A stretch of 64,000 nucleotides of DNA. Origin: Gnetum montanum. Its lineage: Eukaryota > Streptophyta > Gnetopsida > Gnetales > Gnetaceae. Shown here in pieces: positions 61,857 through 64,000 of this stretch. The notes under the pieces were generated by a model. It was not told where the DNA came from, ran no database searches, and worked only from the letters and a program-made list of their open reading frames with translations. The translations under genes were made by a program, and so were the position numbers. The DNA lies in the NCBI GenBank assembly GCA_015680685.1, contig MNCI01011535.1, positions 267,855-331,854 on the forward strand. The letters run 5' to 3'. Numbering within the stretch: position 1 is the stretch's first letter; every line of letters begins with the position of its first letter.

Positions 61857-61970
61857 AGGCATCGTTGATGGAGCACACCCGTATACAAGGCCCCGTTGAC
61901 AGAGCACACCCATATACAAGGCCCTATATATAGGGCCCCGTCAACATAAGGAAAAAATAGTATATATATG
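61857..61970 (+). promoter_or_regulatory. E4 internal promoter-like array upstream of ORF3
   Basis: A 31-base unit starting GTTGATGGAGCACACCC is present twice and then partly (61864-61945). It is followed by TATATATATG at 61961-61970. ORF3 starts 440 bases downstream, the same distance as in E2 and E3. Confidence 0.5.
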
Positions 61971-62409
61971 CATGATCCCACTTTAAAAATTTTACATTTT
62001 CTCATAAACTCCAAGGGAGTTTTTCAAATTTTTAGAGCCCAAAACCTTCTAGAGCTCAAAAATTCCTAATCATTTATCTAAATCACTCCGTTCTTTGACC
62101 CAATGGTTACCGAAGGTAAGCTCTTCATCGTGGGGGCCACAAATGTGCCATTTTTGACAAAAATATTTTTTTCATTTTTCCAACTCCAACAAAGGTTTAA
62201 GTACAAAATTAACTATTAAACACCAAATTATAAGAGTTTAACCTTTCCAACAAGCTCAGGTGACATTTATAATAAATAATTAATAATAAAATAATCAATT
62301 TTCCATGGTCCAACCTTAGCCAAAGTGTAATTAACTAACAAGAAAAGGTATTCAAATATTTAGAGTTACACATTATATCTACTAATCCATGGATGTGTTG
62401 TAATGACAA

Positions 62410-64000
62410 ATGGCACCAAAGGGAAAGCACACATAGGAAGCAATACTATCTCAACCTAAGGAGAAATAGCCTAGAATGGGAAGAGGCCAAGAACAGGCCC
62501 AAGAAGAACTGCTTACAACCCATGCCACAAGTCCTCTTAAAGAAGAGGCAAAAGTGGAATCTATCAGATAGATTCCAAAACCAACAGTAGCAACAAAGTA
62601 CTCTCATCGAGATGATGCACCAGCACCATAAGCAAATTTGGAGGTGACCTTGATAGAGGCTTGCTTGAATTAGATTAGATCACAAGAGGTTTAGAAAATA
62701 GTGCTCCAGGAGTTAAATTTTAGCCCAATCCTAGAGCAAGCATCAAAAGAAGTGCAGGACCAACTAAAGGCCTCTCCCATGTGGCCAATCATCACTTCCA
62801 CGAGGGAGTGGTACATGGGAGAGACATTCCTATTCTAGATCAAGGGGCAGCTCAAATCAATGATAAAAATTAAAGACATCTCAGTGTCCTACTCGATGTA
62901 AGCCATTACTATAATGCTTGGTTGCTAGAAATAGGGGTAAGCCTTGATGAGATCCTAATGTAGGCAAATCCCAACATCAAGAAAGAATGTGTTCAATGGT
63001 GCTATGGCATCAACTGTAAGGATTTTGATGCACTCACATTGGCAAAGAGGATCAACTACAAGACTGTGGCCTTCCACCTCAATCCCTCGGTGAGGCCAAG
63101 CAAAATCATCGCCTTCTTTGCAAGCATGCATCGCTCTAAGTGGGAGATTCCCTATCAACCTTCCACAATTGATCTATTTAGAGATGGAGAAGCAGTTTAA
63201 AGAAAATGAATGTGGAAGGAAGGCACTCCCCTTTCCATGTCTCCTCAAGAAACTCTATCGAAGGGGAGGAGTAGCTTATTTCACCAACGATGTTGTCAGG
63301 CATGGTTTGGCCACCAACTGGGCAAAAATGATGAAAGACAAGATGTTAGTAATGACTATCCAAGAAGAGGAGTAGCAACCACCACCTTCACTTGCCACTC
63401 AAAAAATTATGCTAAACATCGCTACAACTATCCAATGGTTGCACAAATACCAAGAATGGCTCTTAAGTAAACAAGAGCAACAAGCAAGCACAAGTGGAAG
63501 GACCCATCTATGTACAGACCTACAACAAGTCATCTAAATGAGGCGGCCAAGGCAATCAGCTTGATGGGTGGAGGTGGATCCATTTTTTTAACCTAAAGAA
63601 CACAATTTCCCACAAGGTCAAATCTGAGTGCCAAATAGGTCATAATATCTCTCGTAGAACAATAGCCACTCCTAGAAATCTTTGGGAATTCTACAACCTT
63701 CTTAGTGGACTTGGAGGAAGGTGAGGGGGCAATAGTATTAGTGATGCAGCACCAAGGATAAGAGACAATAGTAGAAGTGGTTGTTGATCGAATTCTCAAA
63801 ACGTTGAACACACCTATGACATTTGCACCTAACATCATTACACTCAAAGATGTGTAGACATTTGCAAGAACCACAAGTGGTAGAATAAATGCAACATAGC
63901 ATGAAGATTTGCTAAACTAATTACTGGGAATTGAGCAACTGCTTCTAGATGTCTTTGACCTTTCAAATAATATTACTGCAACCTAATTAGAGCTGCTAGA
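62410..64000 (+). pseudogene. E4 ORF3, N-terminal and central part (runs to window end)
   Basis: It starts ATG at 62410 (MAPKGKHT). A Gln/Glu-rich, basic N-terminus is followed by the conserved central block: LQELNFSPILEQ, WPIITSTREWYMGE (near 62770-62830), NIKKECVQWCYGINCK (near 62975) and FHLNPSVRPSKIIAFF (near 63075-63120). Homology with E2 continues to about 63930. Nearly all stops are TAG, TAA or TGA, and indels shift the frame after about 63110. Its function is unknown and it has no match in my memory to a named domain. Confidence 0.68.

Larger units (their letters stand above)
53649..64000 (+). mobile_element. E4: Athila-like gypsy element with ORF3, 3' end outside the window
   Basis: It starts with a 959-base LTR, then a decayed tRNA-Asp primer site, gag, protease, RT with a deletion, RNase H, integrase, spacer, promoter-like array and ORF3. 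The window ends inside or just after ORF3, so the 3' LTR is not seen. It is closely related to E2 and E3 and in the same orientation as E2. Confidence 0.85.

Overview
The window is plant nuclear DNA dominated by retrotransposons. A land-plant host is indicated by one intron-containing gene for a ferredoxin/metallo-beta-lactamase protein of the plastid type, by plant LTR elements with tRNA-Asp and tRNA-iMet primer sites, and by plant RTE- and L1-type LINEs. The very high repeat density and old, heavily mutated elements suggest a large genome such as a gymnosperm's; that is inference, and no species is claimed.

Layout: 1-9.2 kb is single-copy-like DNA holding a decayed RTE LINE (2.5-3.9 kb), a possible lone LTR (4.2-6.9 kb) and the 5' half of the host gene on the minus strand (8056-9174). 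From about 10.2 kb to 53.3 kb there is one nested stack. An L1-type LINE on the minus strand (10250-11178 and 49056-53300) is split by a Ty1/copia element (11179-49050, target duplication AAGAC/AAGAT). The copia element is interrupted by an Athila-like Ty3/gypsy element E2 (11795-42960), by an RTE 3' fragment (45876-46350) and by a solo LTR (46762-47638). E2 in turn carries a small gypsy element E1 inside its 5' LTR (12060-19309), a solo LTR in its gag (21508-22482) and a minus-strand relative E3 inside its third ORF (30673-41558). A further relative, E4, starts at 53649 and runs off the right edge.

E2, E3 and E4 share the order LTR - primer site - gag - protease - RT - RNase H - integrase - T-rich spacer - promoter-like repeat array with TATA box - an extra ORF (ORF3) - polypurine tract - LTR. 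All three are pseudogenised. Many of the stops are TAG, TAA or TGA where a relative has CAG, CAA, CGA or TGG. E1 is the best preserved: it keeps an almost open gag-protease frame (two TGA stops) but has lost RT, RNase H, integrase and ORF3, so it would be non-autonomous. The most unusual observations are ORF3 with its own LTR-like upstream array, the repeated polypurine motif at the end of pol, the dense GCGATATCGC palindrome array in the E1 promoter, and a spacing-variant zinc knuckle conserved in the Gags.
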